Below are positions 8,932 to 17,874 of a stretch of DNA of 64,000 nucleotides, one piece after another (within the stretch, counting starts at the first letter, position 1; every line of letters begins with the position of its first letter). The notes under the pieces are model-generated. The model worked only from the letters and a program-made list of their open reading frames with translations. It did not search any database and had not been told where the DNA came from. Source of the stretch: Candidatus Pristimantibacillus lignocellulolyticus. GTDB lineage: Bacteria; Bacillota; Bacilli; Paenibacillales; Paenibacillaceae. A program made the position numbers and the translations under genes. The DNA lies in NCBI GenBank assembly GCA_023639215.1, contig CP097899.1:7501-71500 (forward strand), written 5' to 3'.

Positions 8932-9888
8932 ATGGATAAATTAACAAAGCTTCAAGACTTGCTTCCTAATATTAGCGGACTACTTCCAGAGTGGGTGGAG
9001 CAAAGTAAATCATTGAGCCAATTCGGCAAGGTTGCTTCCTACATTCCAGAACTAGCAAAAGGAAATAAGGATGCTCTAGCAGTCCATATGCTTGATGCTC
9101 ACGGTAATGAAGTTAGCGTCGGTGATGTCAATACCGTATTCACTTTGCAAAGTATTTCAAAAGTGTTCACCTTATTGCTCGCTTTAATGGATAACGGTGA
9201 AGAGATTGTGTTTAATAAAGTTGGAATGGAGCCGACTGGCGATAGTTTCAACTCTATGTTAAAACTTGAGCTTGTTCAACCAGGCATTCCATTCAATCCA
9301 TTAATAAACGCTGGAGCTATCGCTATCTCCTCGCTTATTCAAGGCGATTCACAGCAACATAAGCTTGAACGTGTACTTCATTTTTTCCGTAAATTAGCTC
9401 ATAATGACTCCCTACAATATAATGAAAATGTGTATCAGTCAGAATTACAATCCGCTGATCTAAATCGATCTATGGCTTATTTTTTGAAAGATAATGGTGT
9501 GCTAGAACATAGCGTGGACGAGGTATTAGATGTATACTTCCATCATTGCTCGATTGATGTTACTTGCAAGGACCTTTCAAGAATGGCGTTAATTCTTGCT
9601 TACAATGGCACCGACCCAATTACCCGTGAAGAAATTGTACCTAAGCGTTATGTGCAAATCGCCAAATCATTTATGGTGACATGTGGAATGTACAATGCTT
9701 CAGGTCAATTCGCTATTCAAGTTGGTCTACCTGCTAAAAGTGGGGTGGCCGGTGGAATTCTTACGTTAGTTCAAGGTTCAATTGGAATTGGTGTTATCGG
9801 TCCTGCACTGAATAACAAAGGAAACAGTATTGCAGGTGTTGATCTATTAGAGAAGTTATCCTCGCATTATGATCTAAGCATGTTCTAA
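8932..9888 (+). CDS. glsA: Glutaminase
   Basis: Hydrolyses glutamine to glutamate and ammonia; cytoplasmic, 318 aa, matching the usual length of about 310-330. It belongs to the serine-dependent beta-lactamase-like glutaminase family: catalytic S-x-x-K is seen as QSISK (Ser74, Lys77), followed by NPLINAGAIAI, CSIDVTCKDLSRM and the KSGVAGGI loop. An AAGGAGAGG ribosome binding site precedes the ATG. The gene stands alone, divergent from the sensor kinase and convergent with the ABC exporter, separated from the latter by a bidirectional terminator. Confidence 0.95.
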   Translation: MDKLTKLQDLLPNISGLLPEWVEQSKSLSQFGKVASYIPELAKGNKDALAVHMLDAHGNEVSVGDVNTVFTLQSISKVFTLLLALMDNGEEIVFNKVGMEPTGDSFNSMLKLELVQPGIPFNPLINAGAIAISSLIQGDSQQHKLERVLHFFRKLAHNDSLQYNENVYQSELQSADLNRSMAYFLKDNGVLEHSVDEVLDVYFHHCSIDVTCKDLSRMALILAYNGTDPITREEIVPKRYVQIAKSFMVTCGMYNASGQFAIQVGLPAKSGVAGGILTLVQGSIGIGVIGPALNNKGNSIAGVDLLEKLSSHYDLSMF

Positions 9889-9890
9889 AT

Positions 9891-9939
9891 AAAAAGCGTC
9901 GAGTGAATAGAATTTCTTCTACGAACTCGACGCTTTTTT
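9891..9939. terminator. Bidirectional terminator between glsA and ABC exporter
   Basis: AAAAAGCGTCGAG pairs with CTCGACGCTTTTT. The A-run on one side and T-run on the other make it usable from both strands. Confidence 0.9.
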
Positions 9940-11887
9940 ACTTGGCATCCAAAACGATTTGTCCTTGTACAAGCTTTCGATATAAACCGTCTTCACGAAG
10001 TAACTGCTCATGTGAACCTTGTTGCTGCAATTGACCATCTTGTAGCACAATAATTTTGTCCGCTTGACGAATCGTATTCAATCGATGGGCGATAACAAAT
10101 GAAGTTCGACCGTTCATTAATCGTTCTAGTGCTTCTTGTATTTTGATTTCTGTTACAGTATCAATACTGCTCGTAGCTTCATCAAGCACCAGAATAGAAG
10201 GATTTGCGATAAGCGCTCTAGCAATGGCTATCAATTGCTTCTGCCCTTGACTGATTCCCGCTCCACCTAATTTCAATGTAGTAGAATAGCCATCCTTCAG
10301 CCTCATAATAAAGGAATGGGCATTTGCAAGCTTAGCGGCTTCAATTACTTGATCTGAAGTGGCATCCAATCGACCATAACGAATATTTTCCATAATCGTT
10401 CCTTCGAATAGATACGGATCCTGCAAGACAAACGCCATATTAGAGCGTAAACTTTCACGCTTAATACTCGAAATTGGTCTACCATCAATAAGTATGCTGC
10501 CACTACTCGGTTCATAAAACCTTGACAATAGAGAGATCAATGTAGTCTTACCTGCTCCAGTTGGACCAACGAATGCAACGGTCTCGCCTGGTTGCACAGT
10601 AAAACTAATATTAGAAATCGTACTTCTACCCTCTTCATACTCGAAACAAACTTTATCGAATTCTACTTTACCGTCTATTGCTTCAACAGATGAAGCAGAC
10701 TGCTCATCTGTATTTTCCTTCGGCTCATCAAGAATTTGAAATACACGTTCTGCACCCGCAATAGCCGATAATAATGTATTCCACTGATTGGCAAGATCAT
10801 TAAGTGGTCTTGTAAATTGTCTCGCATACTCCGCGAAAATAATAATTACTCCTACAGTTATCGCATCGGTCCATAATGTCAGTAATGCACCTACACCAAC
10901 AATTAATGCAAAACTTAACGAATTTAGACCATTCATTAATTTGGGGATAAATCCAGAAATCGCTTGTGCCCAGTATCCCGATAATCTTATTTTTTCATTA
11001 CGTTCTTGAAATTGCGAGATCACGACATTTTCTTGTGAGAATGACTTAATAATCTTCTGCCCCGATAACGTTTCTTCGACAAATCCATTTAACGCTCCGA
11101 GATTACGTTGTTGTACTCTGAACAATCGGCTTGTTCGACCAGATATCCAGCGCATTCCAAAGAACATTAATGGAATAACGCAAAACGTAAGTAATGTAAG
11201 AATTGGGCTTAATAACAACATAACGACTATAATACCGACAAGCATTAGTGTACTCGAACAAATTTGAATAAATGAGCTATTCATCGATGAACTTATATTA
11301 TCGATATCATTCGTAGCACGACTCATAAGATCTCCTTGCTGTCGTTTGGTGAAAAAAGGGATCGGCAACCGATGAAATTGACGGAATAGATCATGGCGCA
11401 TACGATAAACGGTTTGTTGCGAAATCGTAATCATCCATATATTTTGTAGCCAATTGACTAATGCATGTAATCCATATACGCCCGCCATTAATAAGAGAAT
11501 ACCGAGTATACCTTCCTGATTACCAACAATATAATTATCAATTGTATAACCGACTAGATAAGGTCCTAATAATGAGAACCCTGTAGCCAGCACAATCATA
11601 ATCAATACAGAAATTAAACCGACTCGATAAGTAGCAAGATACCCCCATATTCGGCGTAATGTCGCTGGCATTTTATCAGGTCGCTTCACCTTCATAGGCG
11701 CTCGACCTGGTGCACCACCTAATCCCAATCCTTTCAGTTTTGTATCTTTAACACTGGAATTACTTTCTTCTTCTCTGGCTAGTAAAGAGGAAGGAGACTC
11801 ATATTGAAATGGAATCATGAATTGTTTCTTCCAATATACAAGCTTCATCTTCCACTTATTAACTGAGCTGAACTGATACTCGGACAT
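9938..11887 (-). CDS. ABC exporter half-transporter, catalytically canonical subunit
   Basis: A 649-aa fused membrane/ATPase protein. After a 75-residue hydrophilic N-terminal extension come six helices (about 88-370) and a nucleotide-binding domain with Walker A (VGPTGAGKTT), a variant signature GISQGQKQLIA and Walker B ILVLDEATSS, whose Glu after the Asp is the catalytic base. It overlaps the upstream partner gene by 43 bp. The pair resembles the B. subtilis YheI/YheH (BmrCD) and YfiB/YfiC heterodimeric multidrug exporters. This subunit would carry the active Walker B of one site. Substrate unknown. Confidence 0.88.
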   Translation of the reverse strand: MSEYQFSSVNKWKMKLVYWKKQFMIPFQYESPSSLLAREEESNSSVKDTKLKGLGLGGAPGRAPMKVKRPDKMPATLRRIWGYLATYRVGLISVLIMIVLATGFSLLGPYLVGYTIDNYIVGNQEGILGILLLMAGVYGLHALVNWLQNIWMITISQQTVYRMRHDLFRQFHRLPIPFFTKRQQGDLMSRATNDIDNISSSMNSSFIQICSSTLMLVGIIVVMLLLSPILTLLTFCVIPLMFFGMRWISGRTSRLFRVQQRNLGALNGFVEETLSGQKIIKSFSQENVVISQFQERNEKIRLSGYWAQAISGFIPKLMNGLNSLSFALIVGVGALLTLWTDAITVGVIIIFAEYARQFTRPLNDLANQWNTLLSAIAGAERVFQILDEPKENTDEQSASSVEAIDGKVEFDKVCFEYEEGRSTISNISFTVQPGETVAFVGPTGAGKTTLISLLSRFYEPSSGSILIDGRPISSIKRESLRSNMAFVLQDPYLFEGTIMENIRYGRLDATSDQVIEAAKLANAHSFIMRLKDGYSTTLKLGGAGISQGQKQLIAIARALIANPSILVLDEATSSIDTVTEIKIQEALERLMNGRTSFVIAHRLNTIRQADKIIVLQDGQLQQQGSHEQLLREDGLYRKLVQGQIVLDAK

Positions 11888-13626
11888 GAATCATCCCTCC
11901 TATCTACCGATTGCGATTGATAGATCCTCTGGTACAAAGATGAGCGCATTAACAATTCATCATGCTGCCCTTCTGCAATGACTCTTCCATCATCAATAAT
12001 AAGAATTCGATCTGCCATTGCTGTAGAACTCATTTTTTGAGTGACGAGTAATACTGTACAACTTAATTGTCGAATCGCTGCTAACAATTTATTTTCAGTT
12101 TCCACATCAAGTGCACTAGTACAATCATCTAATAGTAAGATTTGTGGCTTACGCACTAATGCTCTTGCAATACTCATCCTCTGTTTCTGGCCTCCAGAAA
12201 GATTCACACCCTTTTGTCCAATAAGCGTATCGTACCCTTGAGGTAATTTCATAATCGTCTCATGGATTTGCGCCATTCTAGCCGCATCGATAACTTCATC
12301 CATCGTTGCATCTCTTTTTCCCCATCTAATATTTTCTGTAACTGTTCCTGTGAAGAGCAGTACCTCTTGTGGTACATAGCCAATATTAGAACGAAGTTGA
12401 TGGAAGGAGTAATCGGTAATAAGTTGATGATCAACGGTAATGATTCCTTCATTCACTTCATACATTCGAGGAATTAATTGTAATAAACTAGATTTACCCG
12501 ACCCTGTAGACCCCATAATAGCAAGCATCTCACCTTCATCAACTTCAAAAGTAATATCCTGTAACGTCTTAAGCTCAGATTGCGGATATGAGAAATTAAC
12601 GGATGAAAAGTTAATATGTCCTGCAAGTTTTTGAATTGGTTCCTTATGTTCATCATTTTCATCAGAACGAACATTATCATTCTTTGCAACTTGAAATACT
12701 TCATCAATTCGATTCATTGACGCCGCAGCACGCGATATATTCGTAACAATCATCGAGATCATCGATAGTGCACCTGATATCCGCAACGCATAATTGACTA
12801 TAGCAACGATGTCACCAACAGTTACTAGCTTTCCTGCATTAATTTGTTCTCGCGCTACCCATATCACTAGTAGAATACAACCATTAACAAGGATAATTAC
12901 TATCGGCATCGTAAGTTCGGCAAGTCGTAATGTCGCGATCGTACGATCTCTTAGTTGCGTATTTTGTTGCTCAAAACGATTATTTTCATGATCCATTCTT
13001 ACGAATACACGAATTAAGCGAATACTCATTAAGCTTTGCTGCATCACACGGTTTACATGATCAAGTTTTTCCTGAACTAATCGGAACAATTTATTATTGC
13101 GAAGCATTACCCATGCTAGAAAAACGGCTAATATCGGAAAAGCAATGAGTAAATATATCGCAAGTGAAGGATTAATAATAAATGCCATCAACATACACCC
13201 AATAACAAGTAATGGCGCTCTTAACATAATGCGCATTCCCATAAAGACCGCATTTTGCACCTGAGTGACATCATTAGTCATTCTCGTCATTAGTGAAGCT
13301 TCTTGAAAGTGACTGAATGTATGAAAGCTCATCTTTTGTACCCGTTCATAAAGCGATTGCCTAATATCATATCCAAAGTTTTGACTGACATGGGCAGAGT
13401 AAAAAGAACCAATAATTCCGATAATAAATGCGAGTAACGTCGTACCAAGTAAGATGCCTCCCCACATTATCATAGCGTTCATATTTCCAGCGACGATGCC
13501 ATCATCAATAACTTTTGACATCATGAAAGGCTGAAAAACTTCAATAAGCAATTCAATTAGCATCATACTAACTGCAATACCAACAAAAAATTTATAGGTT
13601 CGAAGAAAGCTTATTAACGTACGCAT
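11845..13626 (-). CDS. ABC exporter half-transporter, degenerate-site subunit
   Basis: A 593-aa half-transporter: six helices (about 15-310), then Walker A (MGSTGSGKSS), canonical signature NLSGGQKQRMS and Walker B ILLLDDCTSALD. The residue after the Walker B Asp is Asp rather than Glu. In characterised heterodimeric exporters such as BmrCD and LmrCD the same change marks the non-catalytic site, so the two genes most likely encode one asymmetric transporter. Ribosome binding site GAGGAG. First gene of the two-gene operon. Confidence 0.88.
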   Translation of the reverse strand: MRTLISFLRTYKFFVGIAVSMMLIELLIEVFQPFMMSKVIDDGIVAGNMNAMIMWGGILLGTTLLAFIIGIIGSFYSAHVSQNFGYDIRQSLYERVQKMSFHTFSHFQEASLMTRMTNDVTQVQNAVFMGMRIMLRAPLLVIGCMLMAFIINPSLAIYLLIAFPILAVFLAWVMLRNNKLFRLVQEKLDHVNRVMQQSLMSIRLIRVFVRMDHENNRFEQQNTQLRDRTIATLRLAELTMPIVIILVNGCILLVIWVAREQINAGKLVTVGDIVAIVNYALRISGALSMISMIVTNISRAAASMNRIDEVFQVAKNDNVRSDENDEHKEPIQKLAGHINFSSVNFSYPQSELKTLQDITFEVDEGEMLAIMGSTGSGKSSLLQLIPRMYEVNEGIITVDHQLITDYSFHQLRSNIGYVPQEVLLFTGTVTENIRWGKRDATMDEVIDAARMAQIHETIMKLPQGYDTLIGQKGVNLSGGQKQRMSIARALVRKPQILLLDDCTSALDVETENKLLAAIRQLSCTVLLVTQKMSSTAMADRILIIDDGRVIAEGQHDELLMRSSLYQRIYQSQSVDRRDDSCPSISSAQLISGR

Positions 13627-13887
13627 CGTAGTTACTCCTCTCTGAAGTTATTGCTATTATTGAATTTTAAAATGGATCATGATAGTAATATTATCCATCA
13701 GTACCTTTATTATAACGATTTAAACCGTAAACTTGAATAGTATTTTTATATTTCTAAATATCTTAATCTAGAGATATTAACGATTAATTTTCATTATCGC
13801 CAGATGCTTCTGGACATAATTCTATTGTAATCTTGCAAGTGTTACATATATAAGGAAGCCATTTGGTATAGGTATTGGCATAAAACA

Positions 13888-13914
13888 CGAAAAAAACCAG
13901 TGCTGGCACTGGTT
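13888..13914 (-). terminator. Terminator of the ssu operon, overlapping the ssuB stop codon
   Basis: AACCAGTGC/GCACTGGTT with a 2-nt centre forms a perfect hairpin followed on the minus strand by seven U. Its distal arm includes part of the stop codon of the ATPase gene. The 260 bp further left (13627-13887), upstream of the ABC exporter, are AT-rich with no other feature seen. Confidence 0.85.
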
Positions 13915-14674
13915 ATATCGCGTATACTGCGTCTTTCTGTTCATGCTTTCCACGTAGCAGAATACGATCTAATATTAGTTTTTCAAAATGTATAAAATCA
14001 TTATTGCGTTCGCGTGGTCTAGCTAACGTAATATTCACATCAAATGCTATTTGTCCTTCTTCAATTAGAATGACACGATCAGCTAATGCTACTGCCTCAT
14101 CTACATCATGCGTAACAAGAACCGTTGTGAATTGTTGCTCTAACCATAGGTTTTCAATAAGATTTTGCATCTCAATTCTCGTTAATGCATCGAGTGCCCC
14201 AAGCGGTTCATCAAGAAGCAACAATCTAGGAGATGACACTAATGCTCTTGCAAGTGATACGCGTTGATTTTGCCCACCAGACAATACACTCGGCCACTCA
14301 TGTGCATAATCACTCAAACCTACTTGGGCAAGAGAGGCTAATGCTTGCTCGTAATTTCGAGACTTCATACCAATTTGTACATTTTCTACTGTACGTTTCC
14401 ATGGCAGCAATCTCGCTTCTTGAAATAACATTCTCGTATCCTCACGAATACTATCGATTGAAAACCCATCCAATAATGCTTCACCTTTTGATGGCGTCTC
14501 AAGTCCAGCAAGTAACCGCAACAATGTACTTTTGCCGCAACCACTTCTCCCTACAATAGCAAGAAATTTCCCTGGCTCAATCTCAAAATCAATGCCTTTC
14601 AGGACTTGCTTATCCCCAAAATTTTTGTAGACGTTATCAACTACGAGTTTTGCCCCAGTTGTTTTTCTACTCAT
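13913..14674 (-). CDS. ssuB: Sulfonate ABC transporter ATPase (SsuB-like)
   Basis: A 253-aa cytoplasmic ATPase of the nitrate/sulfonate/taurine importer family. Walker A GRSGCGKST, signature LSGGQNQRVS (Asn in place of the usual Met/Lys), Walker B LLLLDEPLGALDALTR and the switch His in VTHDVDEA are all present. The ATG at 14674 is chosen because AGGAGAGAGG stands eight bases before it; an upstream frame extension to 14722 overlaps the preceding gene and has no ribosome binding site. Last gene of ssuA-ssuD-ssuC-ssuB. Confidence 0.9.
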   Translation of the reverse strand: MSRKTTGAKLVVDNVYKNFGDKQVLKGIDFEIEPGKFLAIVGRSGCGKSTLLRLLAGLETPSKGEALLDGFSIDSIREDTRMLFQEARLLPWKRTVENVQIGMKSRNYEQALASLAQVGLSDYAHEWPSVLSGGQNQRVSLARALVSSPRLLLLDEPLGALDALTRIEMQNLIENLWLEQQFTTVLVTHDVDEAVALADRVILIEEGQIAFDVNITLARPRERNNDFIHFEKLILDRILLRGKHEQKDAVYAI

Positions 14675-14691
14675 CGTTAGCCTCTCTCCTT

Positions 14692-15474
14692 TCAAGATTG
14701 CTTTGAATAGCTCGGATGCCATTGTAATAGTTTCTTCTCTAATGCTTTAGCGATAGAATCAGATAATTTACCAAGAATAGCATATATAATAATTGCAAGC
14801 ACAACGATATCTAATCTCATAAATTCGCGTGCGTTCATTGCCATGTACCCAATACCTGAATTCGATGATATCGTCTCTGATACAATTAACGTAAGCCACA
14901 TAAATCCTAGCGCATAACGAACACCTACTAGAATTGAAGAAACTGCACCTGGAAAGATAACATGTCGATACAGTTCTTTTCCTTGCAAACGATATACTTT
15001 GGCCATCTCTATAAGACCTGGATCAATCGACCGAATACCATGTAAAGTATTCATATAGATAGGAAAGAAAACGCCCAAGACGACAAGAGAAATTTTGGCA
15101 GTCTCACCGATTCCGAACCATATAATAACAAGTGGAATGAGAGCTAGATGTGGTACATTACGTATCATCTGTATTGAGCTATCTAAGAGTCTATTGGAAG
15201 TTTGTGAAAGACCATTAAGCACACCAAGGAAAAATCCAATTGCTCCTCCTATTGCAAATCCGATAAATGCACGTATCGTACTACTCCATACATAGCCAAA
15301 TAACTCACCTGAAATCGTAAGCTTAACTGCTGCCTGTGCCACCGCTAGCGGAGTCGGTAATATTCTCGTTGAGATCAATCCGAGCTGCCCAAGTAACTGC
15401 CAAACCATAACAATTAATATTGGGATAATTGCAGGTGCGATCGAACTATCTATTAATTTACGAAACCATTTCAT
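14692..15474 (-). CDS. ssuC: Sulfonate ABC transporter permease (SsuC-like)
   Basis: A 260-aa permease with about six helices, of the BPD_transp_1 family. The coupling loop is near 165-185 (MAKVYRLQGKELYRHVIFPG) and the end KALEKKLLQWHP is typical of SsuC/TauC. Start at the ATG seven bases after GGAGGT; longer versions rely on a TTG without a ribosome binding site. Placed 17 bp upstream of ssuB and 25 bp downstream of ssuD. Confidence 0.9.
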   Translation of the reverse strand: MKWFRKLIDSSIAPAIIPILIVMVWQLLGQLGLISTRILPTPLAVAQAAVKLTISGELFGYVWSSTIRAFIGFAIGGAIGFFLGVLNGLSQTSNRLLDSSIQMIRNVPHLALIPLVIIWFGIGETAKISLVVLGVFFPIYMNTLHGIRSIDPGLIEMAKVYRLQGKELYRHVIFPGAVSSILVGVRYALGFMWLTLIVSETISSNSGIGYMAMNAREFMRLDIVVLAIIIYAILGKLSDSIAKALEKKLLQWHPSYSKQS

Positions 15475-15499
15475 ATGATGTACCTCCACAAGCAACAGA

Positions 15500-16630
15500 C
15501 TAGATTTTCAAAAATTTATTATAGGCGACAAATTCACCATCTGCTTTGATCTTGGATACTGCCTCGCCACCACGTTGCGAGTTAACTGGTAATAGTGGGA
15601 ATAACAACTCCGCAACACGATATGATTCTTCGAGATGAGGATAACCAGACAAGATGAAAGATTCGATACCAAGATCAGCGTATTCCTGAATGCGATCTGC
15701 TACTGTTTGCGGATCTCCAACCAGTGCTGTCCCTGCACCGCCACGTACAAGACCGATTCCTGACCATAAATTTGGAGATATTTCTAAAGCTGAACGATCT
15801 CCTTTATGAAGCTCACTCATTCTACGTTGACCCACTGAATCATAACGCGCTAATATGCGCTGTGCTTCTTCAATCGTCTCATCATCGAGATATGAAATTA
15901 ATTTGTTTGCAGCTTTCCAAGCTTCATCATTTGTTTCACGAACAATAATGTGTAGACGGATTCCGAACTTCACTGTTGTGCCACGTTCTTCTGCCAAGGC
16001 ACGAACTGCTCCTATTTTCTTTGCAACTTCCGCTGGAGGCTCGCCCCATGTTAGATAGTAATCCACATGATCGGCAGCTATTTGTAATGCAGCTGGAGAA
16101 GAGCCGCCAAAATATAGTGGAGGATAGGGCTTTTGCAGCGCTGGGAGCAACACTTCACCTTCCGTAATCTTTAGATGCTTGCCTTCAAAATCTACTTCTT
16201 TTCCTTGTACTAAATCTCTCCATACGCTTAAAAATTCATCTGTTTGTTCATACCGTTCCGTATGATCTAGAAAGACACCATCACCTGCAAGTTCATGTGG
16301 ATCACCGCCAGTTACAACATTTACAAGTAATCTTCCGTCAGACAAGCGATCAAATGTTGATGCCATACGTGCAGCAAGGGTTGGACTCATTAGACCTGGA
16401 CGAATTGCCACAAGAAATTTCAAATTTTTCGTCACAGGAATTAGTGAAGATGCTGTAATCCAAGCATCTTCACATGCTTTTCCAGTAGGAAGCAATACTC
16501 CTTGAAATCCTAACGTATCAGCAGCTTGAGCAACTTGACGTACATAGTCATAATCAATCGCTCTTGCTCCTTTTGATGTGCCAAGATATTTACTATCTCC
16601 ATGTAGTGGAATAAACCATAATATATCCAT
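15500..16630 (-). CDS. ssuD: FMNH2-dependent alkanesulfonate monooxygenase
   Basis: Releases sulfite from aliphatic sulfonates using reduced flavin and oxygen, giving the aldehyde. 376 aa; the family is normally about 370-380. Luciferase-like monooxygenase features: MDILWFIPLHGDSKYLG at the N-terminus, GVLLPTGKACEDAWITA, VVTGGDP, GGSSPAALQIAADHVD and the flexible-loop region GLVRGGAGTALVGDPQTVA. Start at the ATG after GGAGGAGG. No flavin reductase (SsuE) gene lies in the cluster, so reduced flavin must come from a reductase encoded elsewhere. A second ssuD is at 19293. Confidence 0.93.
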   Translation of the reverse strand: MDILWFIPLHGDSKYLGTSKGARAIDYDYVRQVAQAADTLGFQGVLLPTGKACEDAWITASSLIPVTKNLKFLVAIRPGLMSPTLAARMASTFDRLSDGRLLVNVVTGGDPHELAGDGVFLDHTERYEQTDEFLSVWRDLVQGKEVDFEGKHLKITEGEVLLPALQKPYPPLYFGGSSPAALQIAADHVDYYLTWGEPPAEVAKKIGAVRALAEERGTTVKFGIRLHIIVRETNDEAWKAANKLISYLDDETIEEAQRILARYDSVGQRRMSELHKGDRSALEISPNLWSGIGLVRGGAGTALVGDPQTVADRIQEYADLGIESFILSGYPHLEESYRVAELLFPLLPVNSQRGGEAVSKIKADGEFVAYNKFLKI

Positions 16631-16653
16631 ATTCAAATCCTCCTCCAATTAAA

Positions 16654-17628
16654 TTACTTTTTCAATGTTGCTTCACTTACATTAATGGCTTCTGGTATTA
16701 GCTTTAGGTCAAAGAATGTATCTGCGATACTTTGCTGTGCTGCAATCGTATCATCACTAATCGGAATAACACCCCAACTACGATGTGATAATGCCTGCAC
16801 CAATGATGGCTCATCGATTCCTAATGCAGGTGAAAGTAACTTCGCAACTTCAGCTTGATTATTCTGTGCCCACTGATCTACTTCATCAATTTGATCTAAA
16901 ATAACTTTAATAACATCATCATGCGCCTTAGCAAAATCTCGTGATGCCAAATATATTTCATAATTCTTTACTAGCCCTTCTCCATCAACCAATACTCTCG
17001 CTTCGGTCGCAAGTTGAGCTGCAGAATAGAATGGTTCCCATATTACCCAAGCATCAACATTGCCACTTTCGAATGCAGCTCTTGCATCAGCTGGAGGTAG
17101 AAATACAACTTCAATATCCGAATAACTTACGCCTTCACTTTCCAAATACTTCACTAGTAAATAATGAACATTAGAGCCTTTATTAAGTGCAACTTTCTTA
17201 CCAACTAAATCTTTTGCAGTTTGAATGGTTGACTCTTTGGGAACAAGTATACTTTCTGCTTTCGGACTTTCATTAGAATGAGCTAGATATACTAATGGTG
17301 CACCAGCTGCTTGAGCAAAAATCGGTGGAGCTTCTCCCGTATGACCAAAATCAATACTGCCTACATTTAACGCTTCTAACAATTGTGGACCGCCTGGAAA
17401 CTCTATCCACTCCACTTTGTATTTCAGTTCAGCAAGCTTATCTTCTAAACCACCGCGCTCTTTCAAAATATTAACAGATGCATATTTCTGGTAACCGATA
17501 CGCACAACTTTATCTCCACTTGACTTTCCTTCACTATTACCACAAGCAGCGATTACCACCATCGCCGTAATCATTAAGACACTCATTAACGCTTTCCAAT
17601 TAACTATACTCGTACGTTTGCTTCTCAT
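16654..17628 (-). CDS. ssuA: Aliphatic sulfonate-binding lipoprotein
   Basis: A 324-aa extracellular binding protein, first gene of the ssu operon. Lipoprotein signal with VVIAACGNS; mature domain opens VVRIGYQKYASVNILKERGG and contains GSIDFGHTGEAPPIFAQAAG and DAWVIWEPF, all typical of SsuA. The ATG at 17628 is used; a GTG nine bases upstream is too close to GAGGGG. Upstream lie a promoter with an overlapping palindrome and the divergent regulator gene. Confidence 0.9.
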   Translation of the reverse strand: MRSKRTSIVNWKALMSVLMITAMVVIAACGNSEGKSSGDKVVRIGYQKYASVNILKERGGLEDKLAELKYKVEWIEFPGGPQLLEALNVGSIDFGHTGEAPPIFAQAAGAPLVYLAHSNESPKAESILVPKESTIQTAKDLVGKKVALNKGSNVHYLLVKYLESEGVSYSDIEVVFLPPADARAAFESGNVDAWVIWEPFYSAAQLATEARVLVDGEGLVKNYEIYLASRDFAKAHDDVIKVILDQIDEVDQWAQNNQAEVAKLLSPALGIDEPSLVQALSHRSWGVIPISDDTIAAQQSIADTFFDLKLIPEAINVSEATLKK

Positions 17629-17677
17629 CTCACTCACTACCCCTCATCATTAATTCATTCATTTCCTACCTGTTTAC

Positions 17678-17694
17678 TTGTGTATGTTACACAA
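17678..17694. promoter_or_regulatory. Perfect palindrome over the ssuA start site (candidate operator)
   Basis: TTGTGTA-TGT-TACACAA is a perfect 7-3-7 inverted repeat. It begins directly downstream of the -10 hexamer of the proposed ssuA promoter and covers the expected transcription start. A bound repressor here would block initiation. The divergently encoded helix-turn-helix/binding-domain protein is the obvious candidate ligand-responsive regulator. Confidence 0.5.
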
Positions 17695-17724
17695 AAACTA
17701 CCATCCAATGAATTACACTGTCAA
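17695..17724 (-). promoter_or_regulatory. Candidate sigma-A promoter of the ssu operon
   Basis: On the minus strand TTGACA is followed after 18 bp by TAGTTT. The -35 is perfect and the -10 weak (TA and final T conserved). Transcription would start near 17688, about 60 bp upstream of ssuA. Confidence 0.45.
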
Positions 17725-17874
17725 TAGGCTGATGAACATTGAGGATGAATGAGGAGCAATGAGTAAAACGAACAACTCTATATTGATTTCTACTACTTTT
17801 TACAGTATTATGAAAGTAATTACAATTCCAACTATTCGGGTATGATTAATATAAATTAGAACGGAGTGATGGCA

